From the NCBI GenBank assembly GCA_017533605.1, contig JAFWKF010000004.1, positions 62,001-126,000 of the forward strand: a stretch of 64,000 nt of DNA. The letters run 5' to 3'. Shown in pieces: positions 31,762 to 40,139 of the stretch (its first letter is position 1; each line of letters begins with the position of its first letter). The notes below the pieces were generated by a model, which saw only the letters and a program-made list of their open reading frames with translations, ran no database searches and was not told the origin of the DNA. Source of the stretch: Candidatus Saccharimonadota bacterium. Lineage in GTDB: Bacteria; Patescibacteriota; Saccharimonadia; Saccharimonadales; Saccharimonadaceae. The position numbers and the translations under genes were made by a program.

Positions 31762-32925
31762 ATGGAAAATCAAACGGGCGAAGTTGTTGATGTAAAACAA
31801 AAACCAACTAACAATAAAAATACACTAGTTATTGTCTTATCAGTACTAGCGTTGCTATTTAGCTGTGGCGGTTTAATACTGGGTTGGCTTGGCTACGAAA
31901 AATCATCCACACCAATCACCTTTTTAAGTAGCGGCACCGACGGCAATTCGGCTAATTTTACTGAAGGTTCCATCGCCGACATCGCTAAAAAGGTTTCAAA
32001 AAGTGTAGTTTCAATTGTTACATCTACCAAAGTCACCAACTATTTTGGTCAAAGCTATGATTCTTCCGCCGCCGGCACCGGCATTATTGTAAGTAGTGAT
32101 GGCTATATTTTAACTAACAAACATGTTATTAATGGCGCCACTAAAGTGACAGTTGTTTTAGATGATGGCACCACCTATGAAAATGTAGAAGTTGTCGCTA
32201 CTGACCCAATTAATGATGTTGCCTTCTTAAAAATTAAAGACGTTTCAGATTTAACCGCTGCTACTCTTGGCGATTCTAAAACCATTAGTGTCGGTCAGCA
32301 AGTAATTGCTATTGGTAATGCCCTAGGTCAATATCAAAACACCGTTACTGCTGGTATTGTTTCCGGCACCGGCCGCTCCGTCACCGCTGCTGATAGCAAC
32401 GGCACCAACGCTGAAAAACTAACTGATATGATCCAGACCGACGCCGCGATTAACTCCGGCAACTCAGGTGGCCCACTTGTTAATGCCGCTGGTGAAGTAA
32501 TCGGTATCAACACCGCCACCAGCTCCACTGCCGAAAACGTAGGTTTTGCTATTCCAATTTCTAGCGTCAAAGGTATGCTAGCTCAACTGACCGAGTCTGG
32601 CCAAGCCAAACGCACTTATTTAGGTGTTTATAGTGTAGAAATAACTCCAGAAGTCGCCAAGGCCTACGAGCTACCAGTTAGTACCGGTGCTTATTTATAT
32701 AGCTCTTCTACTTATTCCGCCATTGTCAAAAACAGTCCTGCCAGTAAAGCCGGCCTTAAAGAAAAAGACATTGTTATCGCAGTAAACGGTACCAAAGTTG
32801 GCGAAGCAGGTTCTCTCGCCGACCTAATCGGCGAATACAAACCAGGCGACACGGTCCAGCTCACCGTAGTTCGCGACGGCAAAGAAAATGCAATTAATGT
32901 AACCCTGGAAGGTTACCCAGAATAA
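31762..32925 (+). CDS. htrA: Membrane-anchored HtrA/DegP-type serine protease
   Basis: 387 aa. A cytoplasmic N-terminus, one TM (about 22-45, LVIVLSVLALLFSCGGLILG), a trypsin-like domain with catalytic His in ILTNKHVING, Asp in DPINDVAFLKI and Ser in INSGNSGGPLVNAAG, then a PDZ domain (about 285-387, KNSPASKAGLKEKDIVIAVN). It degrades or refolds damaged exported proteins. An AAGGAGG ribosome site precedes it. The stop codon lies in a bidirectional terminator. Confidence 0.96.
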   Translation: MENQTGEVVDVKQKPTNNKNTLVIVLSVLALLFSCGGLILGWLGYEKSSTPITFLSSGTDGNSANFTEGSIADIAKKVSKSVVSIVTSTKVTNYFGQSYDSSAAGTGIIVSSDGYILTNKHVINGATKVTVVLDDGTTYENVEVVATDPINDVAFLKIKDVSDLTAATLGDSKTISVGQQVIAIGNALGQYQNTVTAGIVSGTGRSVTAADSNGTNAEKLTDMIQTDAAINSGNSGGPLVNAAGEVIGINTATSSTAENVGFAIPISSVKGMLAQLTESGQAKRTYLGVYSVEITPEVAKAYELPVSTGAYLYSSSTYSAIVKNSPASKAGLKEKDIVIAVNGTKVGEAGSLADLIGEYKPGDTVQLTVVRDGKENAINVTLEGYPE

Positions 32926-32951
32926 AATAAGCCCCGTAAGGGGCTTATTTT
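32924..32951. terminator. Bidirectional terminator between htrA and the 34-aa gene
   Basis: AAAATAAGCCCC-GTAA-GGGGCTTATTTT; a T run follows the hairpin on both strands. It serves htrA on the plus strand and the 34-aa gene on the minus strand. Confidence 0.93.
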
Positions 32952-33054
32952 AACGACCATTCTTTAATCTTGGATGTTTGCGCTTGTCGCTGTGCTTGTG
33001 GTTATTATTGCGATTTTGTTTTGAAACTCGCTTTACTTTAACTTGTCTTGCCAT
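32950..33054 (-). CDS. 34-aa Arg/Lys/His-rich peptide
   Basis: MARQVKVKRVSKQNRNNNHK is the N-terminus, then HSDKRKHPRLKNGR. Extremely basic and without hydrophobic core, suited to binding RNA, e.g. a small ribosomal or rRNA-associated protein. Evidence for a real gene: TGCTATAAT ends 9 nt before the ATG, the stop lies exactly in the terminator hairpin, and the gap to the divergent tRNA-Ser is only 40 bp. No known homologue comes to mind. Confidence 0.65.
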   Translation of the reverse strand: MARQVKVKRVSKQNRNNNHKHSDKRKHPRLKNGR

Positions 33055-33094
33055 AATGCAAAAATTATAGCATATCTGTGGTATAATTAAAAGC

Positions 33095-33180
33095 GGAAAG
33101 GTGGCCGAGTGGTTGAAGGCACTGGTCTTGAAAACCAGAGAGGGAAACCTCCGCAGGTTCGAATCCTGTCCTTTCCGCCA
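33095..33180 (+). tRNA. tRNA-Ser (anticodon TGA)
   Basis: Acceptor GGAAAGG/CCTTTCC, anticodon stem CTGGT/ACCAG with loop CTTGAAA (TGA), a long variable arm (GAGGGAAACCTC) typical of class II serine tRNA, T-loop TTCGAAT, encoded CCA. -10 TATAAT at 33082-33087. Confidence 0.97.
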
Positions 33181-33190
33181 AGATAGAAGA

Positions 33191-33303
33191 GAGCGGCAGA
33201 AACGCATAGCGTTTCTAGCAGCTTGAAGGAAATAAAAATTGAGAGCTTGCTCTCATATTTTTATTGACTGAAAGATGCGCAGAAGCGTAGCTTCTGTCGC
33301 TCG
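33191..33303. repeat. 113-bp palindrome with side hairpins, downstream of tRNA-Ser
   Basis: The centre GAGAGCTTGCTCTC (33241-33254) is flanked by AATAAAAATT / ATATTTTTATT, then by two hairpins in mirror positions (CAGAAACGC-ATA-GCGTTTCT on the left, GCAGAAGC-GTA-GCTTCTGT on the right), and closed by GAGCGGCAG/CTGTCGCTC. The whole folds as a cruciform. The region 33181-33348 has no gene otherwise. Confidence 0.75.
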
Positions 33304-33348
33304 CAGATAATTTGGCGGCTCCAAAGGCCTAGGATTATCCTTCCTTTC

Positions 33349-33681
33349 CTAAATCAAATAACCAGCTTTATTAATTCCGGCCACAATAATGTTATAATCT
33401 GGGCAATTTTCCGCTTGTAAGTCACTAAATAATACAAGTTTCCAGTCCTGTGATAATGTTTTTATAGTTTCTTCTGGTAGATTAGCGAATATTCCTTGGA
33501 CATCGTCTTCTTCATAAAAAACATTTCCAAATTCTAAATTTTGCCAAAGATTTTTTTTCGCTTCCTCAACCGAATTTGCTGTCGGTAATTCATTTTTAGC
33601 ATTAAGCAAAACTAGGACTTCCTGATTCTTGCCAAGTTCTGGCTTATAATCCGTTCTCAGTATAAAGCATTTAATTATCAT
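33349..33681 (-). CDS. Small soluble protein of unknown function
   Basis: 110 aa. The N-terminus MIIKCFILRTDYKPEL and LNAKNELPTANSVEEAKKNL suggest a small alpha/beta fold; no known motif. On the minus strand, TGTTAATAT (extended -10) ends 6 nt before the ATG, the leaderless layout. A terminator for the upstream minus-strand gene lies just 15 bp upstream. The stop is followed by the palindrome near tRNA-Ser. Confidence 0.55.
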   Translation of the reverse strand: MIIKCFILRTDYKPELGKNQEVLVLLNAKNELPTANSVEEAKKNLWQNLEFGNVFYEEDDVQGIFANLPEETIKTLSQDWKLVLFSDLQAENCPDYNIIVAGINKAGYLI

Positions 33682-33695
33682 ACTGATATATTAAC

Positions 33696-33726
33696 AAAAA
33701 AAAGGCTCCTCGGTCAAGAGGAGCCT
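33696..33726 (-). terminator. Rho-independent terminator (minus strand)
   Basis: AGGCTCCTC / GAGGAGCCT hairpin followed on the minus strand by seven or more T. It ends the transcript of the 62-aa gene at 33750-33938. Confidence 0.9.
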
Positions 33727-33749
33727 GGGGGGTGAATAAAAAGCTAGTT

Positions 33750-33938
33750 TTACCAGCTATTTCTACTGTGGTTGTTTTTGCCTTTTGTGTCGTGGACTTT
33801 GCGAGAGTCCTGATGTCTAGAATTCGAACTTCCATAACCAGAACGGTGCTGTGCATTATTGCGACGACGCTGACAGTCCCAACAATAGCAGTCTTTCTTT
33901 CTCAGACCCGTATTTCTACAAATACCGCCGCTAGCCAT
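33750..33938 (-). CDS. 62-aa basic, Cys/His-containing small protein
   Basis: MASGGICRNTGLRKKDCYCW is the N-terminus, DCQRRRNN follows. Four cysteines in the first 22 residues (C7, C17, C19, C22) could bind a metal; the rest is rich in Arg, Ser, His and Asn with almost no hydrophobics, so it is likely disordered and nucleic-acid binding. It has AAGGTGGTGA as ribosome site, an extended -10 TGTTATAAT at 33996-34001 about 60 nt upstream and a terminator 24 bp after the stop, which argues for a real gene. Confidence 0.6.
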   Translation of the reverse strand: MASGGICRNTGLRKKDCYCWDCQRRRNNAQHRSGYGSSNSRHQDSRKVHDTKGKNNHSRNSW

Positions 33939-34086
33939 TAATCTTCACCACCTTTCTAAAAAAAAGTACAAGCCAAAACAGGCTCACCTGCCTAGATTAT
34001 AACATATTTTTATTGTTTTTATTATTGTTGTGGTAAAATAAAACTATTAGTTTAACATAAGGTGGGCGGAGGAGGTGCCACGTTTT

Positions 34087-35703
34087 ATGAAAAATAAAAA
34101 ATGCAAATATATCTTCGTAACTGGTGGGGTTTTGTCCGGCGTTGGTAAGGGTATTACAGCTGCCAGCATGGGTGCAATTTTAAAAGCTAAAGGCTACAAG
34201 GTCACCATGCAAAAATGCGATCCATATCTCAACGTAGATGCAGGTCTTTTAAATCCGGTTGAACACGGCGAGTGCTATGTCACGCACGATGGCGTAGAGA
34301 CAGACTTAGATCTCGGCCATTACGAAAGATTCTTAGGTTTTGAAACTAGTAAATATTCCATCACGCTCAGCGGCTCAATCTATAAAGAACTGATTGAACG
34401 CGAACGCTCCGGCGGTTTCCATGGCAAAACCGTGCAGCTGGTTCCGCACTTCACTAATTTAGTTTGTGAAAAAATTGAAAAAGCTTCTGCCGACAGCGAC
34501 ATTCACATTGTAGAAATCGGCGGTACGGTCGGCGATTATGAAGGCCTCCCATTCATTGAAGCCATTCGTTTATTTGCCAACAAAGTTGGTCGCCGCAATT
34601 GTCTATATATTTCAGTGGTTTATGTGCCGTTTATTCACACCTCCAACGAGCTCAAAACCAAACCATCTCAAAATGCTCTTAAAGACCTACGTGGCTTTGG
34701 TATCATTCCAGACATCGTCTGTGTCCGCACCGAAGAGCCTTGCCCCAGAGCCATTTGCGAAAAAATCGCCTCCTTCTCCGGCATTTCTTCCGACGCGGTA
34801 TTAAACCTCCCAGACGTAAAATCAGTTTATGACGTGCCGTTTAACGTCTTAAAATCCGGCGTTCTAGAAATCTTAAACGATTTTATGGGTGACAAAACAG
34901 AACCAGATATGTCGCGCTGGAAAGAGTTCTCTCGCCGCCGCGCTCGCAAATATGCTAAAACCGTCAAAGTCGGCTTGGTCGCCAAATACGTTGGTAATGA
35001 CGACACCTACATGTGTGTCACCGAAGCTTTGAAAGCTTCCGCTGCTTGGAATAATGTCAATATAGAAATCAAATGGGTTAATGCTGAAGAAGTCAAAGAC
35101 AGTGATCTTGCCAAGCTAGACGGCATCGTAGTGCCAGGTGGTTTTGGCGCTCGTGGTACCGACGGCAAAATCAAAGCCGCAAAATACGCTCTAGAAAAAA
35201 ACATCCCATACCTTGGTTTATGTTTGGGTATGCAAGTAGCTTGTATCGCTGCCGCTAGAAAAGGCGGAGTTAAAAACGCCAACTCAGAAGAATTCGGTGC
35301 CAGCGAAGCAGACAACAACAATGTCATCTACATCATGGAAGGCCAAAAAGGGAAAGAATCCACCGGCGGCACCATGCGTCTTGGCGATTACAAAGCCGTG
35401 CTCAGCGACAAATCTAAAACCAAGAAAATTTACGAGAAATACGGTTGGGGCGAAAAAACCGCCAACGGCTACGAAATTGTTGAACGCCATCGCCACCGCT
35501 ATGAAGTCAATCAAAAATTCCTCACCCAAATGGAAAAAGGCGGCATCAAAGTTTCTGGCACCTCGCTAGACGGCAAATTAGTTGAATTTATTGAGGCTCC
35601 CAAGTGCAAATTCTTTGTCGCCACTCAAGCTCATCCAGAATTCAAATCTCGCCCGCTCAAAACCCACCCACTATTTATGGAATTTATTAAAAGCCTTAAA
35701 TAA
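34087..35703 (+). CDS. pyrG: CTP synthase
   Basis: 538 aa. The N-terminal synthetase (KYIFVTGGVLSGVGKGITAA, with Mg/ATP site) and C-terminal glutaminase with the nucleophile in LGLCLGMQVACIAA and His/Glu in ATQAHPEFKSRP. It makes CTP from UTP and glutamine. I prefer ATG 34087 over GTG 34075, since GGAGGAGG abuts the GTG but stands 11 nt from the ATG. An extended -10 TGGTAAAAT lies near 34030. Convergent with the clp gene, with no gap. Confidence 0.96.
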   Translation: MKNKKCKYIFVTGGVLSGVGKGITAASMGAILKAKGYKVTMQKCDPYLNVDAGLLNPVEHGECYVTHDGVETDLDLGHYERFLGFETSKYSITLSGSIYKELIERERSGGFHGKTVQLVPHFTNLVCEKIEKASADSDIHIVEIGGTVGDYEGLPFIEAIRLFANKVGRRNCLYISVVYVPFIHTSNELKTKPSQNALKDLRGFGIIPDIVCVRTEEPCPRAICEKIASFSGISSDAVLNLPDVKSVYDVPFNVLKSGVLEILNDFMGDKTEPDMSRWKEFSRRRARKYAKTVKVGLVAKYVGNDDTYMCVTEALKASAAWNNVNIEIKWVNAEEVKDSDLAKLDGIVVPGGFGARGTDGKIKAAKYALEKNIPYLGLCLGMQVACIAAARKGGVKNANSEEFGASEADNNNVIYIMEGQKGKESTGGTMRLGDYKAVLSDKSKTKKIYEKYGWGEKTANGYEIVERHRHRYEVNQKFLTQMEKGGIKVSGTSLDGKLVEFIEAPKCKFFVATQAHPEFKSRPLKTHPLFMEFIKSLK

Positions 35704-38088
35704 TTAGTCAATACTTATTTCGTTAGGCGTGATAGTAAGAGTAGAACCTGGTGTCGCAGCACCTGATAAGATTGCTGCCGCTACAATGTTTTCTACCGTT
35801 TTTTGTACAATTCGGCGCATTGGTCTCGCACCCATCTTTGGATCGTAACCTTTTTCTATAAGAATTTGTTTAGCTTCAGGTGCTACGTTAACTGCAATTC
35901 TTTGCGGCTCCAAGGTTCTGTTAGTTGATGCAATGATTAGGTCAAGAATCTTCGTTAAATCCTCTTTACTTAATGGCTTAAACAAACAAATCTCATCAAA
36001 ACGATTCAAAAATTCTGGTTTAAATTCACCACTACTAATTATTTTATCCAACAGTTCTTCTTTAAACCCGCCGATTTCTTCACCAGCCATTATTTTTTCC
36101 CGTATTTCATTCGCGCCGGCGTTTGAAGTTGCGATAATAATTGTATCGCGAAAACTTACTTCGCGGTTTTTCTCGTCTCTTAATATTCCTTCATCCAAAA
36201 CTTGCAAAAGCGTCGTCAAGACCGAAGGATGTGCTTTTTCTATTTCATCAAGCAACACTACCGAAAATGGTTTCTTCATTACTTGTGCAGTCAGGCTTAA
36301 TGCGTCTTTTGCCCCATCCTTAATCAATCGCGCCACATCCTCTGCGGTTACAAATTCATTCATGTCTAATCGAATGATTTTTTCTTCACCATTAAAGTAA
36401 ACTGCCGACAGCGTTTTTGCGAGTTCGGTTTTACCTACGCCAGTTGGACCTAGGAATAGGAAAGTACCAATTGGTTTTTTCCGGTTTTTTACTCCAGCCC
36501 CCGCTCGCCTTAGTGCATTTGCTACCGCCGCTACAGCTTCTTCTTGATCGACCATTCTCTCGTGAATCAGAGTCTCTAAATTCAGCAACTTTTCGCGTTC
36601 ACTATCATCATCCGTGACTTTAATTTTTACACCATAAGCTTTTTCTATGGCAGTTTTTACTGAATCTTCAGTTACTACGCCACCATTAGCATAACTCGCC
36701 GCAGACTCTAGAAGTAGTTTAGCTTTGCCGGGCATTTCTACGTCATGGATGTATTGTTCACTTAAATCGTAAGCTTCGAGTAAAGACTTGTAAGTATAAA
36801 CTACATTTTTCTGATATTCAAAATAGGGCACCTGATCCATCAATATTTTAATAGTCTCTTCTTTATCCCCAGGGCTTACCACAATTTTATTTAAAAGATT
36901 TGCAAGCGATGGGTTCTTTTCTGAAATCTCTAGGAATTTTTGATCATCCATAATTAAAATCAAACGAATTTTCCCAGCCTCCAACACCGGCACAAGTAAA
37001 TTCGCAATATCTACCGATCCGGGTCCTTCTTCAAAGAATAAATGTGCATTATCAAGACACAATATTATATTCTTCGCCGAATATATTTCATTCAAAATCT
37101 TAATCATCAAATACTCTAACTCGCCAGGCTCGCTCGCAGCTGATATTAAGCTAGGTGCATCCAAAGAATAAATTTGACGATATTTTAATGAATTTGGGAT
37201 TTTTGAGTCGGCATTAATTAAAGTATCTGCCAGCGAACTCACTAGCGTAGAGCGTCCTGAGCCATAAGCCCCCACTAGCGCCACATTTTGTCTGCCACTA
37301 TGCGTGAATATATTTATAATCTTTTCAAAAATTTCGGCATTCTCGGCCTGTTGTATTTTTTCATTCGCGCCCGTATATCTAGAAGAAAGATTAATTGCAA
37401 AGCGTTCCAAAGTCGGCGTAAAACCAAACGCAAAGTCTCGTGCAATCCCGCCAGTATGAATCGTCTTTTTTCCATTTTTTACTAAACCATTTAAATAGTT
37501 ATACCAATTAATACCTTGGTATAAATCATTTATATTTAGTTTCAATTGATTTAAAACTTGTTCATAGTTGGGTAAGTTTTCGATTAATGCTACGGCTAGC
37601 ACCGCTCCGGTAATTTTTTCAGAATTAGTTTTTTCTCGCACAGTTTTTGCCGTATTATAAATTGGTTCCGTGGTCACTGGTAAAACTGCTGCAACTTGCT
37701 CAAAAAACCGTTCTCCAAGTTGGAATCTAACCATCATGAACATCCCGCTCCTGGTTCTTGGTAGAATCCGCGCCAGTTCAACCGGAGTGGTATTTTTATC
37801 TAAATACAGCAGCAAACTTTCGGATATTAAATCTGTGAAATTATCGGTATCGTTAATCGGCACTCTAGAAAGAGCATTTTTAATCCAAAATAGTAGCATG
37901 CAAAACGGCGCTGCAAAACCAATTAAGGTCCAACCAATTGGTTCTTTAAAATATAAAAGTACGCCACCACCTACTATTAGTGCGAGCATTACTATAAAAC
38001 AAAATACTTTCACAGCTGGCACATTCAGTGCTCGTTTTTGAAATGCCAATCTTACGCGTGGGTTTTTGGGATCGTATTCGTTTTTCAT
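35704..38088 (-). CDS. Membrane-anchored ClpB/ClpC-type AAA+ ATPase with degenerate first domain
   Basis: 794 aa. Two TM segments near the N-terminus (VFCFIVMLALIVGGGVLLYF and GWTLIGFAAPFCMLLFWI) replace the ClpN domain. Domain D1 has GAYGSGRST as Walker A and IILCLDNAHLFF as Walker B (Asn in place of the catalytic Glu), so it is probably weak or inactive in hydrolysis. D2 is canonical: GPTGVGKTELAKTL, VVLLDEIEKAHPSV, arginine finger FLNRFDEICLF. No ClpP gene nearby. The start (38088, ATGA) overlaps the upstream stop and has GGGAG before it. It likely unfolds proteins at the membrane. Confidence 0.85.
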   Translation of the reverse strand: MKNEYDPKNPRVRLAFQKRALNVPAVKVFCFIVMLALIVGGGVLLYFKEPIGWTLIGFAAPFCMLLFWIKNALSRVPINDTDNFTDLISESLLLYLDKNTTPVELARILPRTRSGMFMMVRFQLGERFFEQVAAVLPVTTEPIYNTAKTVREKTNSEKITGAVLAVALIENLPNYEQVLNQLKLNINDLYQGINWYNYLNGLVKNGKKTIHTGGIARDFAFGFTPTLERFAINLSSRYTGANEKIQQAENAEIFEKIINIFTHSGRQNVALVGAYGSGRSTLVSSLADTLINADSKIPNSLKYRQIYSLDAPSLISAASEPGELEYLMIKILNEIYSAKNIILCLDNAHLFFEEGPGSVDIANLLVPVLEAGKIRLILIMDDQKFLEISEKNPSLANLLNKIVVSPGDKEETIKILMDQVPYFEYQKNVVYTYKSLLEAYDLSEQYIHDVEMPGKAKLLLESAASYANGGVVTEDSVKTAIEKAYGVKIKVTDDDSEREKLLNLETLIHERMVDQEEAVAAVANALRRAGAGVKNRKKPIGTFLFLGPTGVGKTELAKTLSAVYFNGEEKIIRLDMNEFVTAEDVARLIKDGAKDALSLTAQVMKKPFSVVLLDEIEKAHPSVLTTLLQVLDEGILRDEKNREVSFRDTIIIATSNAGANEIREKIMAGEEIGGFKEELLDKIISSGEFKPEFLNRFDEICLFKPLSKEDLTKILDLIIASTNRTLEPQRIAVNVAPEAKQILIEKGYDPKMGARPMRRIVQKTVENIVAAAILSGAATPGSTLTITPNEISID

Positions 38089-38465
38089 ATTACTACTCCC
38101 ATCACGGTTAAAACAATTCCCACAATCGGTAGGAAGGGAATAACAGGCCAAATAATAATCAATACTAATCCGCAAATTCCTCCACATATCATCAAAATAA
38201 CACCTACTAGAAGCAAAATTAATCTAGAAAAGAATCCAACAATTCTAGATATTAGCCGGTCCAAAAACATATGAAACTTTAAATCAAGTGAAGAATTTAC
38301 GTTTGCGGTTTCGGCAGATATTTGTCGGTACGGCTTAAACAAAGTCCTAACTAAAGAATCCATTGAAAAGAAATCGGCAATACTAATAAAAAAATCTTTA
38401 ATTTTTCCTACAAAAACACCCCAGCCCTGCGAATACCACCACAAAAACATTTCAGCAATTGCCAT
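38085..38465 (-). CDS. Small membrane protein coupled to the Clp ATPase
   Basis: 126 aa. An amphipathic N-terminal half (EMFLWWYSQGWGVFVGKIKD, KPYRQISAETANVNSSLDLK) and two or three TM segments from about residue 73 (FFSRLILLLVGVILMICGGI, LVLIIIWPVIPFLPIVGIVL). Translation is coupled to the Clp gene by an ATGA overlap, so it is a likely membrane partner or adaptor. TATAAT on the minus strand is 6 nt before the ATG: leaderless. No family recognised. Confidence 0.65.
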   Translation of the reverse strand: MAIAEMFLWWYSQGWGVFVGKIKDFFISIADFFSMDSLVRTLFKPYRQISAETANVNSSLDLKFHMFLDRLISRIVGFFSRLILLLVGVILMICGGICGLVLIIIWPVIPFLPIVGIVLTVMGVVI

Positions 38466-38508
38466 AAATATATTATACCACTTAAAACACTTATGCTATA
38501 ATAAAAAC

Positions 38509-40131
38509 ATGGACGAAAAAGATATCCAGCTCAAACGCCGCGAAGAAGAAGAGCAGGCTACTAGAGAACGTGCTCGTATTTTGAACCTGCCGTATTTGGA
38601 CACCCGTGATTTTGAAGAAGACATTCCTCTTACGCCAGACCTACTTACCAAAGAACAGATGCACAGAGACTATATTATCCCGCTCCAAAAAGGTGGCGGC
38701 GAAGATCATTTTCAGTTTATGGTTACCAGCCAGACGCCTCGTTCGGTTATTTTAAAAATGCATCAAGATTACACTGACGATGGCGAAAAAGCCGATTTCT
38801 TCCTTATTTCAAATTCCGCCTATAAGGCTTTCATGTTGCGCTACGACCCCCCACGTGAGGTCCATTATGATGATATTAAAATCGCCGGCGAAGGCGACTC
38901 TGAAACTATTACTTCAGTCTCTCAAACTTTGGCCATGGTTTCCACGGAAAAAGTATTTGATTTTCTAATTGACCAAGCCGATAAACTTGGCGCCTCAGAT
39001 ATTCATATTGAAAACATGCGTAGTGAAATTCGTATTCGCATGCGCGTGGACGGCATTTTACATCCAGTAGCCAATATTGATAAAGACCGCTACCGGATTT
39101 TTATGGGTGAACTTTCATCTCGCGCGAATATTTCTACTGCCACCAACAAGCCTCAATCCGGTCACATGCAAACTGAAATTCACCGTGATGGCAGCACACA
39201 TATATTAAATATTCGCGTAGAAACCATTCCTACTATGTATGGCCAAGATGCAGTTTTGCGTTTGTTTAATTTTGACGAAACTCTTCTCAATCTAGATTTA
39301 CTTGGTTTATCCAAAGAAGAGCGCGCCACAATTGATGAAATCATTTCACATCCTCGCGGGTTGGTTTTGATGGTTGGCCCTACCGGTTCTGGTAAATCTA
39401 CTACGCTCTATTCTATGCTAAATGCTCTTAATACTTCTGACCGCAAAATTATTACTTTGGAAGATCCAATTGAATATGGCATCACCGGTATTTCGCAAAT
39501 TCCAGTCAATACCAATTCTGGCGGTTCATTTGCTGAAGGTCTCCGCTCCGTGCTTCGTCTTGACCCAGATGTAGTAATGGTGGGAGAGATTCGTGATGCC
39601 GATACCGCCAAAACCGCCATCCAAGCTTCCATTACTGGCCACTTAGTCTTAAGTACCTTCCACGCTAATTCCACTTCTGCCGCCTTTTCTAGAATGATTG
39701 ATTTAATTGGCGTCAATCCTATCTTTGCTAGTTCTATTCGCCTAATTGTAGCCCAGCGCTTGATTCGTAAACTGTCTGATTCTAAAGCCCCTCGTCCTGC
39801 CACTGAAGCAGAGGCTAGTTATATCCGTGAAGTCTTCAAAGACACTTCACGCGAATTACTAACAGGGATAGATTTAGATAATATTACTCTCTACGACCCA
39901 GTTCCAAACGAACAAAACCCATTTGGGTTTAGTGGCCGCACGGTCATTATGGAGCAATTAGTAGTTTCCGATGACATCCAGGCCTTCATCCGTGGTGATA
40001 TTGATGATGTTAATGCCAAACAGATTGAACAAACCGCTAAAAAACACGGCATGCTTACCTTGGAGCAAAAAGGGGTGCTTGCAGTACTAAAAGGTGAAAC
40101 TACTTTAGAAGAAGTCTCACGTGTGATATAA
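38509..40131 (+). CDS. pilB: Type IV pilus assembly ATPase PilB/GspE family, without tetracysteine motif
   Basis: 540 aa. An N-terminal N1-like domain, then ASDIHIENMRSEIRIRMRVD, Walker A VGPTGSGKSTTLYSML, Asp box ITLEDPIEYGITGI, Walker B PDVVMVGEIRDADTAKTA and His box ASITGHLVLSTFHANS. It powers pilus extension. The GspE zinc tetracysteine is missing: RKLSDSKAPRPATE replaces the first C-x-x-C. TATAAT (38497-38502) leaves 6 nt to the ATG. The pilin-like genes lie 9 kb away. Confidence 0.93.
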   Translation: MDEKDIQLKRREEEEQATRERARILNLPYLDTRDFEEDIPLTPDLLTKEQMHRDYIIPLQKGGGEDHFQFMVTSQTPRSVILKMHQDYTDDGEKADFFLISNSAYKAFMLRYDPPREVHYDDIKIAGEGDSETITSVSQTLAMVSTEKVFDFLIDQADKLGASDIHIENMRSEIRIRMRVDGILHPVANIDKDRYRIFMGELSSRANISTATNKPQSGHMQTEIHRDGSTHILNIRVETIPTMYGQDAVLRLFNFDETLLNLDLLGLSKEERATIDEIISHPRGLVLMVGPTGSGKSTTLYSMLNALNTSDRKIITLEDPIEYGITGISQIPVNTNSGGSFAEGLRSVLRLDPDVVMVGEIRDADTAKTAIQASITGHLVLSTFHANSTSAAFSRMIDLIGVNPIFASSIRLIVAQRLIRKLSDSKAPRPATEAEASYIREVFKDTSRELLTGIDLDNITLYDPVPNEQNPFGFSGRTVIMEQLVVSDDIQAFIRGDIDDVNAKQIEQTAKKHGMLTLEQKGVLAVLKGETTLEEVSRVI

Positions 40132-40139
40132 TATACGCC

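Noticed and set aside
33349-33681. Antitoxin or known small-protein family
   Set aside because: No helix-turn-helix, no partner gene and no recognisable motif, so it is left as unknown.
38089-38187. N-terminal extension of the Clp-like protein to 38187
   Set aside because: It overlaps the coupled membrane protein gene, whose ATGA stop/start junction at 38085-38088 is a clear start.
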